64,000 nt of DNA from Exiguobacterium sibiricum 7-3 (GTDB taxonomy: Bacteria; Bacillota; Bacilli; Exiguobacteriales; Exiguobacteriaceae), in NCBI RefSeq assembly GCF_000620865.1, contig NZ_KK211190.1:2584914-2648913 (forward strand). Reading direction: 5' to 3'. A program made the translations under genes and the position numbers. Shown one piece after another: positions 43,613-52,183 of the stretch. Numbering within the stretch: the stretch's first letter is position 1; each line of letters opens with the position of its first letter. The notes below the pieces were generated by a model. That model was not told the origin of the DNA, ran no database searches, and worked only from the letters and a program-made list of their open reading frames with translations.

Positions 43613-44548
43613 CTACTGAAGTGCCCGGTACGTCCGTTCGATCCGTCCAAAGGCATCGTCCATCATCCGGTTAAACAGTTCCGCAACGGTCGGAACATCA
43701 TCAATCAAACCGGAAATGAGACCGGCATTGACATATCCTGCTGTTTCGTCGCCTTCGAGTGCCCCTTTGATATGAAACGATTCGTTCGTCTGTTCCTGAA
43801 AGGCAACGAGTGATGTCGGCTGCAGCGCAGCGACATACGGCCCGTTCAACACCCGCCGGACTTGTCCGATTTCTCGGCCAATGATTCGTGTCTCGAGGTC
43901 ATCTGCCTGCACAAGATGTCTTTTATAGTGCTCATGTACACGAGATTCTTGTGTCGCAATCAACCGGGTTCCGAGTTGCACCCCTTCTGCTCCGAGCATC
44001 CAGGCAGCCGCAAGACCACGCCCGTCGCCGATACCACCGGCGGCAAGGACGGGGATCGTGACATGATCCGTGATTTGCGGAATCAAGGTCATCGTCGTCA
44101 ACTCAAGTGGTGAATTGATACCTGCGGCTTCGACTCCTTCCGCTACCAGCACATCCACTCCGGCCTGCTCGGCTTTAATCGCTTGTTTAACGGACGCGAC
44201 GACACCAATCGTCTGGATTTCCGCCTCCCGTAACTTCGATAAAAAAGGAGCCGGATTACCGGCTGACAAGGACACGACCGGAATGCGTTCCTCAATTGCT
44301 AACTCAATCAACTGTTCGGTATGAGGTGAGACCCGGATGGCGATATTCAAAGCAAAAGGACGCGACGTCAACCGGCGTGTCGCTTCAATCAATCGTTTGA
44401 CTTCAGCAGGCGTCATCGTCCCGCATCCAATCGTTCCGAGTCCCCCGGCATTCGAGACCGCTGCCGTCAGTTCGGCATGGCTGATGTTTCCCATACCACC
44501 CTGAATGATCGGCACATCGATCTGTAATTTGGTACATAGACGAGACAT
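43613..44548 (-). CDS. NPD-family FMN enzyme (nitronate monooxygenase/FabK-like)
   Basis: 311 residues, TIM barrel. PIIQGGMGNISHAELTAAVSNAGGLGTIG start, GGHEAGGH-type block replaced by VAEGVEAAGIN, then PVLAAGGIGDGRGLAAAWMLGAEGVQLGTRL (phosphate of FMN). Fits nitronate monooxygenase or enoyl-ACP reductase II; the missing GGH histidine argues for neither classic activity. Sits beside the paa genes but in its own unit. Confidence 0.82.
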   Translation of the reverse strand: MSRLCTKLQIDVPIIQGGMGNISHAELTAAVSNAGGLGTIGCGTMTPAEVKRLIEATRRLTSRPFALNIAIRVSPHTEQLIELAIEERIPVVSLSAGNPAPFLSKLREAEIQTIGVVASVKQAIKAEQAGVDVLVAEGVEAAGINSPLELTTMTLIPQITDHVTIPVLAAGGIGDGRGLAAAWMLGAEGVQLGTRLIATQESRVHEHYKRHLVQADDLETRIIGREIGQVRRVLNGPYVAALQPTSLVAFQEQTNESFHIKGALEGDETAGYVNAGLISGLIDDVPTVAELFNRMMDDAFGRIERTYRALQ

Positions 44549-44630
44549 GGTCTCCCTCCGTTTCCGTTGTTAAGAATGGTATACTAAGTAAGACTGAATT
44601 TTAATTCATTTCCAGAAAAGAGGCGTTTTC

Positions 44631-45149
44631 ATGAATATCCCGTACCGCGATATCTCCCCAAGCTTAGCAGCACATGTTTTTGTCGCCCCCGGTGCTTTTT
44701 TGATCGGTGACGTGACAGTCGGCGAAGAATCGACGATTTGGTTCAATGCCGTCCTGCGTGGTGATGAAGGTCCGATTACAATCGGCAAACGTTGCAGTAT
44801 CCAGGATAATGCGACCATCCATCTCTACGAAGGTGCACCGGTCATTGTCGAAGATGAAGTGACGGTTGGTCACAATGCCATCTTGCACGGTTGTAAAATC
44901 GGTCGTCGCTCGATTGTCGGTATGGGGGCCACTGTTCTCGATCATGCTGAAATCGGGGAAGAATGTATCATCGGTGCCAACACATTAATCCCGTCCGGCA
45001 AAAAATTCCCGCCTCGTTCGCTCATCATCGGATCACCGGGCAAGGTCGTGCGTGAACTCACGGCAGCGGACCTCGAGATGATTCAAGAATCCATCGATTC
45101 ATATGTCGATAAAGGATACGCTTTCCGGAAACAACTTGCCGAGAATTGA
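44631..45149 (+). CDS. Gamma-carbonic-anhydrase fold protein (PaaY/YtoA-like)
   Basis: 172 residues of left-handed beta-helix hexapeptide repeats with RGDEGPITIG, His in IHLYEG and the VGHNAILHGCKIG zinc block, plus a C-terminal helix. Resembles YrdA/YtoA and PaaY; PaaY is a thioesterase/carnitine-like hydrolase acting on dead-end ring-hydroxylated CoA esters in phenylacetate catabolism. Its position beside paaX, convergent with it, makes a PaaY role plausible, but the family is also found outside paa clusters. Confidence 0.83.
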   Translation: MNIPYRDISPSLAAHVFVAPGAFLIGDVTVGEESTIWFNAVLRGDEGPITIGKRCSIQDNATIHLYEGAPVIVEDEVTVGHNAILHGCKIGRRSIVGMGATVLDHAEIGEECIIGANTLIPSGKKFPPRSLIIGSPGKVVRELTAADLEMIQESIDSYVDKGYAFRKQLAEN

Positions 45150-45159
45150 TTCCCGGCAT

Positions 45160-45198
45160 AAAAACGCTCATCTCGCTTCTTCGGGATGAGCGTTTTTG
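45160..45198. terminator. Bidirectional terminator
   Basis: AAAAACGCTCATC pairs with GATGAGCGTTTTT, between converging PaaY-like and paaX genes. Confidence 0.92.
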
Positions 45199-45199
45199 T

Positions 45200-46084
45200 T
45201 TATCGTTCTGCGAATAACGGATGTTCCGATGCATCATAATCAGCACTTTTTTGGGTCACATCATGTGTTTCACGGAAGATGGATTCAAAAAACCGACTCG
45301 CCGGTTCTGCGAGCAAGCGGTAGTATTGTTCAAACAATAAGGCCGCATGATGACCGCTCCACTCATCCGGTAACAACTCTTGCGGCAGACCGGGATCGGT
45401 GAATAAAAATTTCCGGTATTCATGGACAAGGGTCGTCCGTTCGACAAAACACTGCTCCTCGTCCATCTCGCCAAGCTGAATCCGGCTTTGATGGACGATA
45501 TAACGCCGGCTGTATTCGGCGATGAACCGTTCATACCGTTCTTGCAGTTCGTCCAGGGGAAAAGCGCGTTCGACCAGCGATTGATCCGGTTGCGGTCCAT
45601 GGTATTCGCCGACGAAAAAATCGACATACTCGGTGATACCGTAGGCGTCAATCAACCGTTCCGCTTCTTTTTCAAGAGGGTTCGGTGAAATCCAGACGCC
45701 GTTCGATAAATTACCGAAACCACTCCACGACAACTCTTTCCGTAATTCATCGCGGATTTGCCGTTTGTCTTCCGGAATTGTATACATCAAGGTCCGCCAT
45801 TTTCCGTCCCAGACATGAGGCGTCGACTTGTAGATTCGTCGAGCGGCTTCTTCCATCCGCTCGACACCACGCGGGGTCAACGAATAAAAACTTTTCGTCC
45901 CTTGTTTTTGTGACGTCAACCAACCTTGTTTGACCATCCGGGAAACGGCAACCCGGACAGCCTGTTCATTATGGCCGAATTCTTTGAGCAGACGAATCAG
46001 ACTGCCGACCCAGATTTGATTGCCGTAATGACGGATGTAATCTCCGTATACTGTAAAAATCATCGATTGTGTATTCGCACTCAT
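45200..46084 (-). CDS. paaX: PaaX family transcriptional repressor
   Basis: 294 residues. N-terminal winged helix starting SMIFTVYGDYIRHYG with the DNA-binding stretch NEQAVRVAVSRMVKQGWL, central PaaX domain (KRQIRDELRKELSWSGFGNLSNGVWISP) and C-terminal ferredoxin-like part ending FESIFRE. PaaX represses paa genes until phenylacetyl-CoA binds. ATG at 46084 chosen; a GTG at 46093 is an alternative. Downstream of paaF after a 76-base gap, possibly with its own promoter. Confidence 0.93.
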   Translation of the reverse strand: MSANTQSMIFTVYGDYIRHYGNQIWVGSLIRLLKEFGHNEQAVRVAVSRMVKQGWLTSQKQGTKSFYSLTPRGVERMEEAARRIYKSTPHVWDGKWRTLMYTIPEDKRQIRDELRKELSWSGFGNLSNGVWISPNPLEKEAERLIDAYGITEYVDFFVGEYHGPQPDQSLVERAFPLDELQERYERFIAEYSRRYIVHQSRIQLGEMDEEQCFVERTTLVHEYRKFLFTDPGLPQELLPDEWSGHHAALLFEQYYRLLAEPASRFFESIFRETHDVTQKSADYDASEHPLFAER

Positions 46085-46160
46085 GTCATTCACTCTCTCT
46101 TTAATATAACGTTTTTTTGTGTACCGTTAGTATACGTGTTATTTCAGAAGACGACCATCC

Positions 46161-46931
46161 TCATTTCCCTTGAAACTGCGGTGTCCGTTTTTCAGCGAAG
46201 GCACGTAACGCCTCCAACCGGTCTTCTGTCGGGATGACCACTTCGTAAGCCGTCGTCTCAATTTCCAATCCTTCCGCGAGCGTATGATCCAGTCCTTGAT
46301 CAATCGCCATTTTCGCCTGCCGGATCGCGACCGGTCCGTTTTGTAGCATCTCGTCAGCGAAAGCCAGACAGACTTCCATCAATTCTTCCCCCGTCGAGAC
46401 GACACGCGAGACGATTCCATACTGTTCAGCGGTCTCCGCATCAATTTTCTTAGCGGTGAAAATCAATTCCTTCGCCCGGGTCTCTCCAATCAACCGCGGC
46501 AACCGTTGCGTCCCGCCGGCACCGGGAATGATGCCGAAGCTCGTTTCTGTCAATCCGACCAGTGCGCCTTTGACGATCACCCGGAAATCACAGGCGAGCA
46601 TCCATTCGAAGCCGCCACCGAGCGCATGACCATTGACCGCAGCAATCGTCGGTTGCGGAAGACGCGCGATATCGGTGAAGACGTCACGAATCGCTTCAAC
46701 GTTTCGTCGTACTTCCGTTTCGTTTAACGTCATCCGTTCCTTCAAGTCAGCACCGGCGCTGAACGCCTTACCTGTTCCGGTAAAGACGGCAACCCGGATA
46801 GTCGGATCGTGACGGACAGTCGTGACCAGCTGTTGCAGCTCGACCAGCGTCGGATAATCAAAACAATTCATCCGTTCCGGCCGGTCAATCCGAATGATGG
46901 CGACATAGCCCACTCGTTCCAAATGAATCAT
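46161..46931 (-). CDS. paaF: 2,3-dehydroadipyl-CoA hydratase (enoyl-CoA hydratase)
   Basis: 256 residues, crotonase fold. Oxyanion-hole loops AFSAGADLKER and ALGGGFEWMLACDF, catalytic Glu in TETSFGIIPGAGGTQRL (both Glu positions of the hydratase loop present). As the last enzyme gene of the paa operon it should hydrate 2,3-dehydroadipyl-CoA. ATGA overlap with paaJ sets the start at 46931, GGGAGGG upstream. Confidence 0.88.
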   Translation of the reverse strand: MIHLERVGYVAIIRIDRPERMNCFDYPTLVELQQLVTTVRHDPTIRVAVFTGTGKAFSAGADLKERMTLNETEVRRNVEAIRDVFTDIARLPQPTIAAVNGHALGGGFEWMLACDFRVIVKGALVGLTETSFGIIPGAGGTQRLPRLIGETRAKELIFTAKKIDAETAEQYGIVSRVVSTGEELMEVCLAFADEMLQNGPVAIRQAKMAIDQGLDHTLAEGLEIETTAYEVVIPTEDRLEALRAFAEKRTPQFQGK

Positions 46932-48136
46932 GCGAGTCCCTCCCGTTCGACCACGAGAGCAATGCCTTGTCCGACCCCGACACACATCGTCGCGAGACCA
47001 TATGTCTGATTCGTACGGCACATCTCGTGGATTAATGTCGTTAAAATCCGTGCCCCGCTTGCGCCCAGTGGATGACCAAACGCGATGGCTCCTCCGTTGA
47101 CGTTGACTTTTTCCGGCGGTAATCCGAGTTCTTTCATACAGGCGACACTTTGTGCTGCAAAGGCTTCGTTGAGTTCAATCAAATCCAGTTGCTCCATCGT
47201 CAATTTTGCTCGTTCCAGCGCTTTCCGCGTCGCATCGACTGGTCCGATTCCCATGACAGCGGGTTCGACGCCGGCAACGGCACTGGCCCGATAATAGGCA
47301 AGCGGCGTCAATCCGAGACGTTCCGCCGTTTCTTCACTCATCAATAACAAGGCGGCTGCCCCATCGTTGACACCGGAAGCATTTCCTGCCGTGACGGTGC
47401 CATTCGGAAACAGGCTTTTGAGCGTTCCGAGTTTTTCCCGGCTGGTGTCGGGACGCGGGTGCTCATCCGTATTAACTTCGACGATTTGCCCTTTTCGTGT
47501 CGTATACTGCACCGGAATAAGTTCGGTTTGAAAACGATGTGTCTCCATCGCCTGTTTGGCCCGTTGCTGACTCAAATAGGCAAAATCATCCTGTGCTTCC
47601 CGAGAAATCCCGTAACGGACGGCGACATGTTCCGCCGTCTCCGGCATCGAGTCCGTTCCGTATTTGGCATTTAGTTTTTCATTGACGAATCGCCAGCCAA
47701 TCGTTGTGTCATAGATCGTCGTGTTCCCGCGGGCGAAACCCGTTTCCGTTTTTCCCATGACGAGCGGTGCCCGGGTCATGCTTTCCGTTCCGCCGGCAAT
47801 ATAGATGTCCCCTTCGTTCATCGCGATTGCCCGGGCCGCCGCAATGACGGCATCAAGTCCGGAACCGCACAGCCGGTTGACCGTTGTTCCGGCGACTTCG
47901 ACCGGTAGACCGGCAAGCAAGCCGGACATCCGGGCGACATTCCGGTTGTCTTCCCCTGCTTGATTGGCATTTCCAAAAATCACTTCTTCGATTTGCTTCG
48001 GATCGACATCCGGATTCCGGTCAATGAGCGCTTGAATGACACATGCCCCTAAATCATCCGGACGGACATCTTTCAAGGCTCCGTTATACCGGCCAATCGG
48101 TGTACGGACGGCATCAATGATCGCCACACGTCTCAT
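46928..48136 (-). CDS. paaJ: 3-oxoadipyl-CoA/3-oxo-5,6-dehydrosuberyl-CoA thiolase
   Basis: 402 residues, thiolase family. Nucleophile Cys90 in NRLCGSGL, His in GHPLGASGARI near 358 and second Cys in CVGVGQG near 388. The length (about 400) and SLFPNGTVTAGNASGVNDGAAA region fit PaaJ/PcaF. Produces acetyl-CoA and succinyl-CoA at the end of the pathway. Overlaps paaH and paaF by 4 bases each. Confidence 0.9.
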   Translation of the reverse strand: MRRVAIIDAVRTPIGRYNGALKDVRPDDLGACVIQALIDRNPDVDPKQIEEVIFGNANQAGEDNRNVARMSGLLAGLPVEVAGTTVNRLCGSGLDAVIAAARAIAMNEGDIYIAGGTESMTRAPLVMGKTETGFARGNTTIYDTTIGWRFVNEKLNAKYGTDSMPETAEHVAVRYGISREAQDDFAYLSQQRAKQAMETHRFQTELIPVQYTTRKGQIVEVNTDEHPRPDTSREKLGTLKSLFPNGTVTAGNASGVNDGAAALLLMSEETAERLGLTPLAYYRASAVAGVEPAVMGIGPVDATRKALERAKLTMEQLDLIELNEAFAAQSVACMKELGLPPEKVNVNGGAIAFGHPLGASGARILTTLIHEMCRTNQTYGLATMCVGVGQGIALVVEREGLA

Positions 48137-49005
48137 CGTGTCTTCACCCCGCTGTCGGAATACTCATAGACACCGCGCCCAGTTTTCCGTCCGAGACGTC
48201 CTGCTTTGACATACTGTTCAAGCAGTGGTGCCGGACGATATTTTTCACCCAGTTTTTCATGAAGATAACGCAAATTGTTGAGACGGGTATCGAGCCCGAC
48301 AAGATCGCCAAGTTCAAACGGTCCCATCGGATAGTTCAGTCCGAGCTTGATCGCTTTATCGATTTCTTCCGGTGTTCCGAGTCCTTCCTGTAACATATAA
48401 AAAGCCTCGTTTCCGACGAGTGCACTGATTCGTGACGTGACGAACCCGGGAAACTCCTTGATGACGACCGTCTCTTTCCCCATTTGTTGCGCAACGGTTT
48501 CGCATATCATTACCGTTTCGTCAGATGTTTCAAGACCCCGTACCAGTTCGACGAGTGGCATCCGATGCACCGGATTAAAGAAGTGCATCGCCATGACCCG
48601 TTCCGGACGCTTCGTAAAGGATGCAATCTCGGTCGGACTCATCGTCGACGTATTGGTCGCAAAAACACAATCGGCCGGCGCAGAGCGGTCCAGTGTCTCA
48701 AACACTGTCCGTTTGATCTCGAGCCGTTCCGGAACGGCCTCAATCACAAGATCCGCTCCTTTGGCAGCTTCCCCTAAATCCGTTGCATAACGTAAACGCC
48801 CGAACAGTTGCTCGACTTCTTCCGTCGTCATTTTCCCGCGGATGATGGCTTTATCGGCAATTCTTTCTAATTCCTGTTGCGCGGACGTCAGCAACTGTTG
48901 CTCGACGTCCACCAATGTCACGTCAAATCCGCTCGCCGCTGCCACGTAAGCAATTCCTCTTCCCATGACCCCCGACCCTACGACAACCATCTGTTGAACC
49001 ATCAT
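48133..49005 (-). CDS. paaH: 3-hydroxyadipyl-CoA dehydrogenase
   Basis: 290 residues, HBD-type. Rossmann GSGVMGRG (10-17), catalytic His in MHFFNPVHRMPLVE and the C-terminal domain with PMGPFELGDLVGLDTRLNNL. NAD-dependent oxidation of 3-hydroxyadipyl-CoA. GGGGG precedes the ATG and lies immediately after the terminator hairpin of the upstream gene. Confidence 0.9.
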   Translation of the reverse strand: MMVQQMVVVGSGVMGRGIAYVAAASGFDVTLVDVEQQLLTSAQQELERIADKAIIRGKMTTEEVEQLFGRLRYATDLGEAAKGADLVIEAVPERLEIKRTVFETLDRSAPADCVFATNTSTMSPTEIASFTKRPERVMAMHFFNPVHRMPLVELVRGLETSDETVMICETVAQQMGKETVVIKEFPGFVTSRISALVGNEAFYMLQEGLGTPEEIDKAIKLGLNYPMGPFELGDLVGLDTRLNNLRYLHEKLGEKYRPAPLLEQYVKAGRLGRKTGRGVYEYSDSGVKTR

Positions 49006-49021
49006 CTGATTTTCCCCCTTT

Positions 49022-49056
49022 AAAAAAGCGTGCGGACGAACGTCCGCACGCTTGGT
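49022..49056 (-). terminator. Internal terminator between aldehyde dehydrogenase and paaH
   Basis: Minus strand: AAGCGTGCGGAC-GTTC-GTCCGCACGCTT then TTTT, directly before the paaH Shine-Dalgarno. A perfect GC-rich stem in mid-operon. Confidence 0.85.
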
Positions 49057-49058
49057 TT

Positions 49059-50567
49059 TTACAGTCCGAACGGATTAAGTGGACGACTGCCGTAATACGA
49101 CAGGATACTTTTCGTTTCCGTATATAAATCAAGTGTTTCGATACACAGTTCACGACCGAAACCAGATTGTTTGTATCCGCCAAACGGTGTTCCCGGGAAG
49201 GCCGAAAATGGACAGTTGATCATGACGATACCGGCTTTGATTTGATTGGCAATCCGTGTCGCGCGTGCCCCGTCTTTTGTCCAAATCGCTGACCCGAGCC
49301 CGAATTCCGTATCGTTCGCAAGACGGACAGCTTCTTTTTCATCCTTGAACTTCATCACGACGACGACCGGTCCGAAGATTTCTTCCTGGACAACTTTCAT
49401 CTCGTGTGTGACATCGGCAATGATGGTTGGTGCATACCAGAAACCTTCTTCAAAACCGGCTACTTTCTCGACTTGACCCCCAGTCAAAATCGTTGCCCCG
49501 TCCGCTTTCGCCGACTGGACATAGCCGTCGATGACATCGAGCTGTTGTTGATCGATGATTGCCCCGACGTGTGTGCCCTTGTCAAATGGATTCCCGAGCA
49601 CCAGTTGTTTCGTTTTTGCGACGAATTGTTCCATGAACGTTTCGTAAATATCTTCATGGACGTACAGGCGCGACCGCGCTTCACACGACTGACCACTGTT
49701 GTAAAAGATGCCGAACAGCGAACCGTCGACAGCTGCCGTGATATCGGCATCCTCAAACACGAGGTTCGGTGATTTGCCGCCGAGTTCCAATGTGACGCGT
49801 TTTAAGCTTTCCGATGCCCGCCCCATGATGTCTTTTCCGACTGGTGTCGAACCGGTAAAGGCGACTTTATCGACATTCGGGTGTTCCACCAAGTGGTTGC
49901 CGATTTCGCGGCCCGATCCCGGAATGACGTTGACGACACCCGCCGGTACACCGGCTTCCAGACAAATCTCGCCAAGGATAATGGCTGTCAAAGGTGTCAG
50001 GGTCGCCGGTTTAACGACGACCGAACAACCGACCGCAATCGCTGGTGCGACTTTCCAAGCCGCCATCATCAACGGATAGTTCCACGGAATGATTTGGGCG
50101 CAGACGCCGACCGGTTCTTTTTCTGTGTAGTTATGGAACTGCCCCGGCACATTATTGACGGTACCACGGTGACCGACGATCGCACCGGCATAAAATTCAA
50201 AGTCTTCAATTGCTTGCGTGATTTGCCCTTGTGCTGCGGCAAGTGATTTTCCCGTATCGAGAATCTCGAGTTCCACGAGTTCATTGAATCGTGAACGCAT
50301 GATGCCGGCGATTTTGTTCAAAACTTGCGCCCGGCGACCGACCGGCCACATTTTCCATTTCCCGTGATCAAACGCTTCTCGTGCCGCCTGTACCGCACGA
50401 TCGGCATCGGCTTTTGAAGCTTTCGCGACTTCCGCAATGACTTCGCCCGTTGCCGGATTATAGGTCTTGAATGTCTCCCCTGATGCCCCTTCGACTTGCT
50501 CGCCGTTGATGACCAGATGATAAACGGAACGTTTCATCTCGATTGTTTTTTCATGTACCGTTGACAT
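49059..50567 (-). CDS. NAD-dependent aldehyde dehydrogenase (paa cluster)
   Basis: 502 residues, ALDH superfamily. Glu262 (TLELGGKSP) and catalytic Cys295 (NSGQSCEA) are present. No hydratase domain is attached, unlike PaaZ. Candidate roles: 3-oxo-5,6-dehydrosuberyl-CoA semialdehyde dehydrogenase (the PaaZ oxidation half, as PacL-type proteins) or phenylacetaldehyde dehydrogenase. The position inside the paa operon favours the first. Start at 50567 with AAGGAG upstream. Confidence 0.85.
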   Translation of the reverse strand: MSTVHEKTIEMKRSVYHLVINGEQVEGASGETFKTYNPATGEVIAEVAKASKADADRAVQAAREAFDHGKWKMWPVGRRAQVLNKIAGIMRSRFNELVELEILDTGKSLAAAQGQITQAIEDFEFYAGAIVGHRGTVNNVPGQFHNYTEKEPVGVCAQIIPWNYPLMMAAWKVAPAIAVGCSVVVKPATLTPLTAIILGEICLEAGVPAGVVNVIPGSGREIGNHLVEHPNVDKVAFTGSTPVGKDIMGRASESLKRVTLELGGKSPNLVFEDADITAAVDGSLFGIFYNSGQSCEARSRLYVHEDIYETFMEQFVAKTKQLVLGNPFDKGTHVGAIIDQQQLDVIDGYVQSAKADGATILTGGQVEKVAGFEEGFWYAPTIIADVTHEMKVVQEEIFGPVVVVMKFKDEKEAVRLANDTEFGLGSAIWTKDGARATRIANQIKAGIVMINCPFSAFPGTPFGGYKQSGFGRELCIETLDLYTETKSILSYYGSRPLNPFGL

Positions 50568-50581
50568 AGCTCCCACTCCTT

Positions 50582-51358
50582 TTAGTTTCCTTTGAATGTC
50601 GGTTGACGTTTGTCTAGAAAGGCTTGCATACCTTCCGTCTGATCACTCGTGCCGAATAGTAAGTAGAAATTTCTTCGTTCATGGTCCATGCCGTCTTGCA
50701 GTGACAGATCGCCTGCCTTATCGACGGCATCTTTGATCAGTCGCACGGACATCACGGGTTGTGCCGCAATCCGTCCGGCAACCGCCAAAACGTCTGCTTC
50801 GAGTTGGTCCGCTTCCACGATCCGGTTGATGATTCCGAGATGGTGTGCTTCCGACGCCGGCATCCGGTCCCCCGTCCACAACCACTCGAGTGCCCGGGTC
50901 CGCCCGATCCGTTTCGTCAATCGTTGGGTCCCGCCAGCTCCCGGCATGACACCGAGTCCAACCTCCGGAAACGCGAACTGGGTCTCGGGTGTCGCATAGA
51001 TCAAGTCGCAGGCCAGGGCCAGTTCAAATCCGCCGCCGAGTACAAATCCGTGGACAGCTGCAATCAGCGGTTTATGCAGCCGGCTGATCCGGTCCCAATC
51101 AGCAAACGGATCAAGAAGTTCCATCGAAATCGGTGTCGCGTCGACCATCTCATCGATGTCTGCTCCGGCTGAAAAGGACTTTCCTTCACCGTTCAGGACG
51201 ATGACTGCGACCGCCTCATCCTGATCGAATCGTTCCATCGCTTCGACGATTTCCCGAATCATCGTCCGGTTCAGGGCATTGTAACGTTCCGGCCGATTCA
51301 GTCGAATCCGGCCGATTCGCCCCTCGATACTTGTCTTAACGTACTGTGGCGTCGGCAT
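50582..51358 (-). CDS. paaG: Enoyl-CoA hydratase/isomerase (PaaG-like)
   Basis: 258 residues, crotonase fold with SFSAGADIDEM and VLGGGFELALACDL oxyanion loops and PEVGLGVMPGAGGTQRL. In PaaG this fold isomerises ring-1,2-epoxyphenylacetyl-CoA to oxepin-CoA. This protein keeps the Glu-like PEVG loop of hydratases, so hydratase activity is possible too. Start at 51358; overlaps the EthD gene by 23 bases. Confidence 0.85.
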   Translation of the reverse strand: MPTPQYVKTSIEGRIGRIRLNRPERYNALNRTMIREIVEAMERFDQDEAVAVIVLNGEGKSFSAGADIDEMVDATPISMELLDPFADWDRISRLHKPLIAAVHGFVLGGGFELALACDLIYATPETQFAFPEVGLGVMPGAGGTQRLTKRIGRTRALEWLWTGDRMPASEAHHLGIINRIVEADQLEADVLAVAGRIAAQPVMSVRLIKDAVDKAGDLSLQDGMDHERRNFYLLFGTSDQTEGMQAFLDKRQPTFKGN

Positions 51359-51659
51359 GGACTTCCTCACCAATCATTAACGTCACGAGATCTCCTGCAA
51401 AGCCCATCAAATCTTTACCGGATGCCTTTCCTTCAAGCGAACGCATGCCGGCTTTCATCGTTTCATGGCTTTCGTAGACCATTTCGCACATCAGATAATA
51501 TTTACCGTCTCCGCCCATTGGTGAACCGACGATCTTCGTGACCGTCATCTGTTGCAGACCGGGAATCTTTGCCGTCAGTGGACCGTGGACGTTGAAGTAA
51601 TGCTCGTCAAACTGTTCCTTGTTCTCCGGATGTGTATAAAGCGCGATTAGTTTTACCAT
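51336..51659 (-). CDS. EthD-family small protein in the paa operon
   Basis: 107 residues, ferredoxin-like alpha/beta fold: FDEHYFNVHGPLTAKIPGLQQMTVTKI is the EthD signature (His-rich entry, PG). Not part of the E. coli paa set. Conserved context suggests an accessory role in ring epoxidation or an unstable intermediate, but function is unknown. Overlaps paaG by 23 bases. Confidence 0.83.
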   Translation of the reverse strand: MVKLIALYTHPENKEQFDEHYFNVHGPLTAKIPGLQQMTVTKIVGSPMGGDGKYYLMCEMVYESHETMKAGMRSLEGKASGKDLMGFAGDLVTLMIGEEVHADATVR

Positions 51660-51674
51660 GATGATTACCTTCCT

Positions 51675-52169
51675 TCACATGAGAGTAGAGACGGGTTTCA
51701 TCGCCTCGAATGGATTTTTGCATGATTTACAATATAAAATGCTGCGACAAGCCGTCGGACCAAACAGATTTTCAATCGAGACGAACGTCGATCCACAGTA
51801 CGGGCAGTCGATTTCCCAACGACCGTCGACGACTCGTGGCGGAGCGATTCCAAAGGACTTCAGACCGGCAATCCCTTGTTCCGTGATCCGGTCCGATGTC
51901 CAAGGCGGATCAAACAGGAAGACGACGTCGACCGTATTGACCCGAGGTACTTGTAACAATGCGGATTCGGTGTTTTTTTGGATGATATCAAGCGCCGGAC
52001 ATCCTAAAAATGTCGGGAGTAATGTAACCCGGACATCATATCCGAACGGTGTCTCTGTCCAGTCCGTCGCTTCGACCATCCCGAGATCGAGAATACTGAC
52101 CGCATCGATTTCCGGATCCTTGACCGTATCAAGTGCCTGCCGAATCTCCTGTTCTAAACTTGTCGTCAT
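51675..52169 (-). CDS. paaD: 1,2-phenylacetyl-CoA epoxidase subunit PaaD
   Basis: 164 residues. N-terminal MIP18/DUF59 domain (DTVKDPEIDAVSILDLGMV, LPTFLGCPALD) and a C-terminal zinc-ribbon-like region with Cys122, Cys125, Cys141, Cys147 and Cys150 (CPYC...CKSC). PaaD helps Fe-S/metal maturation of the epoxidase. AAGGGGG before ATG 52169. Confidence 0.92.
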   Translation of the reverse strand: MTTSLEQEIRQALDTVKDPEIDAVSILDLGMVEATDWTETPFGYDVRVTLLPTFLGCPALDIIQKNTESALLQVPRVNTVDVVFLFDPPWTSDRITEQGIAGLKSFGIAPPRVVDGRWEIDCPYCGSTFVSIENLFGPTACRSILYCKSCKNPFEAMKPVSTLM

Positions 52170-52183
52170 CTGCCGTTCCCCCT

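Noticed and set aside
44549-44630. Sigma-A promoter for the PaaY-like gene
   Set aside because: TATACT at 44580-44585 has no credible -35 box at 16-18 bp.
46085-46160. PaaX-type operator in front of paaX
   Set aside because: No TGATTC-type pair or clear palindrome is readable; only AT-rich sequence and a weak TATACT.
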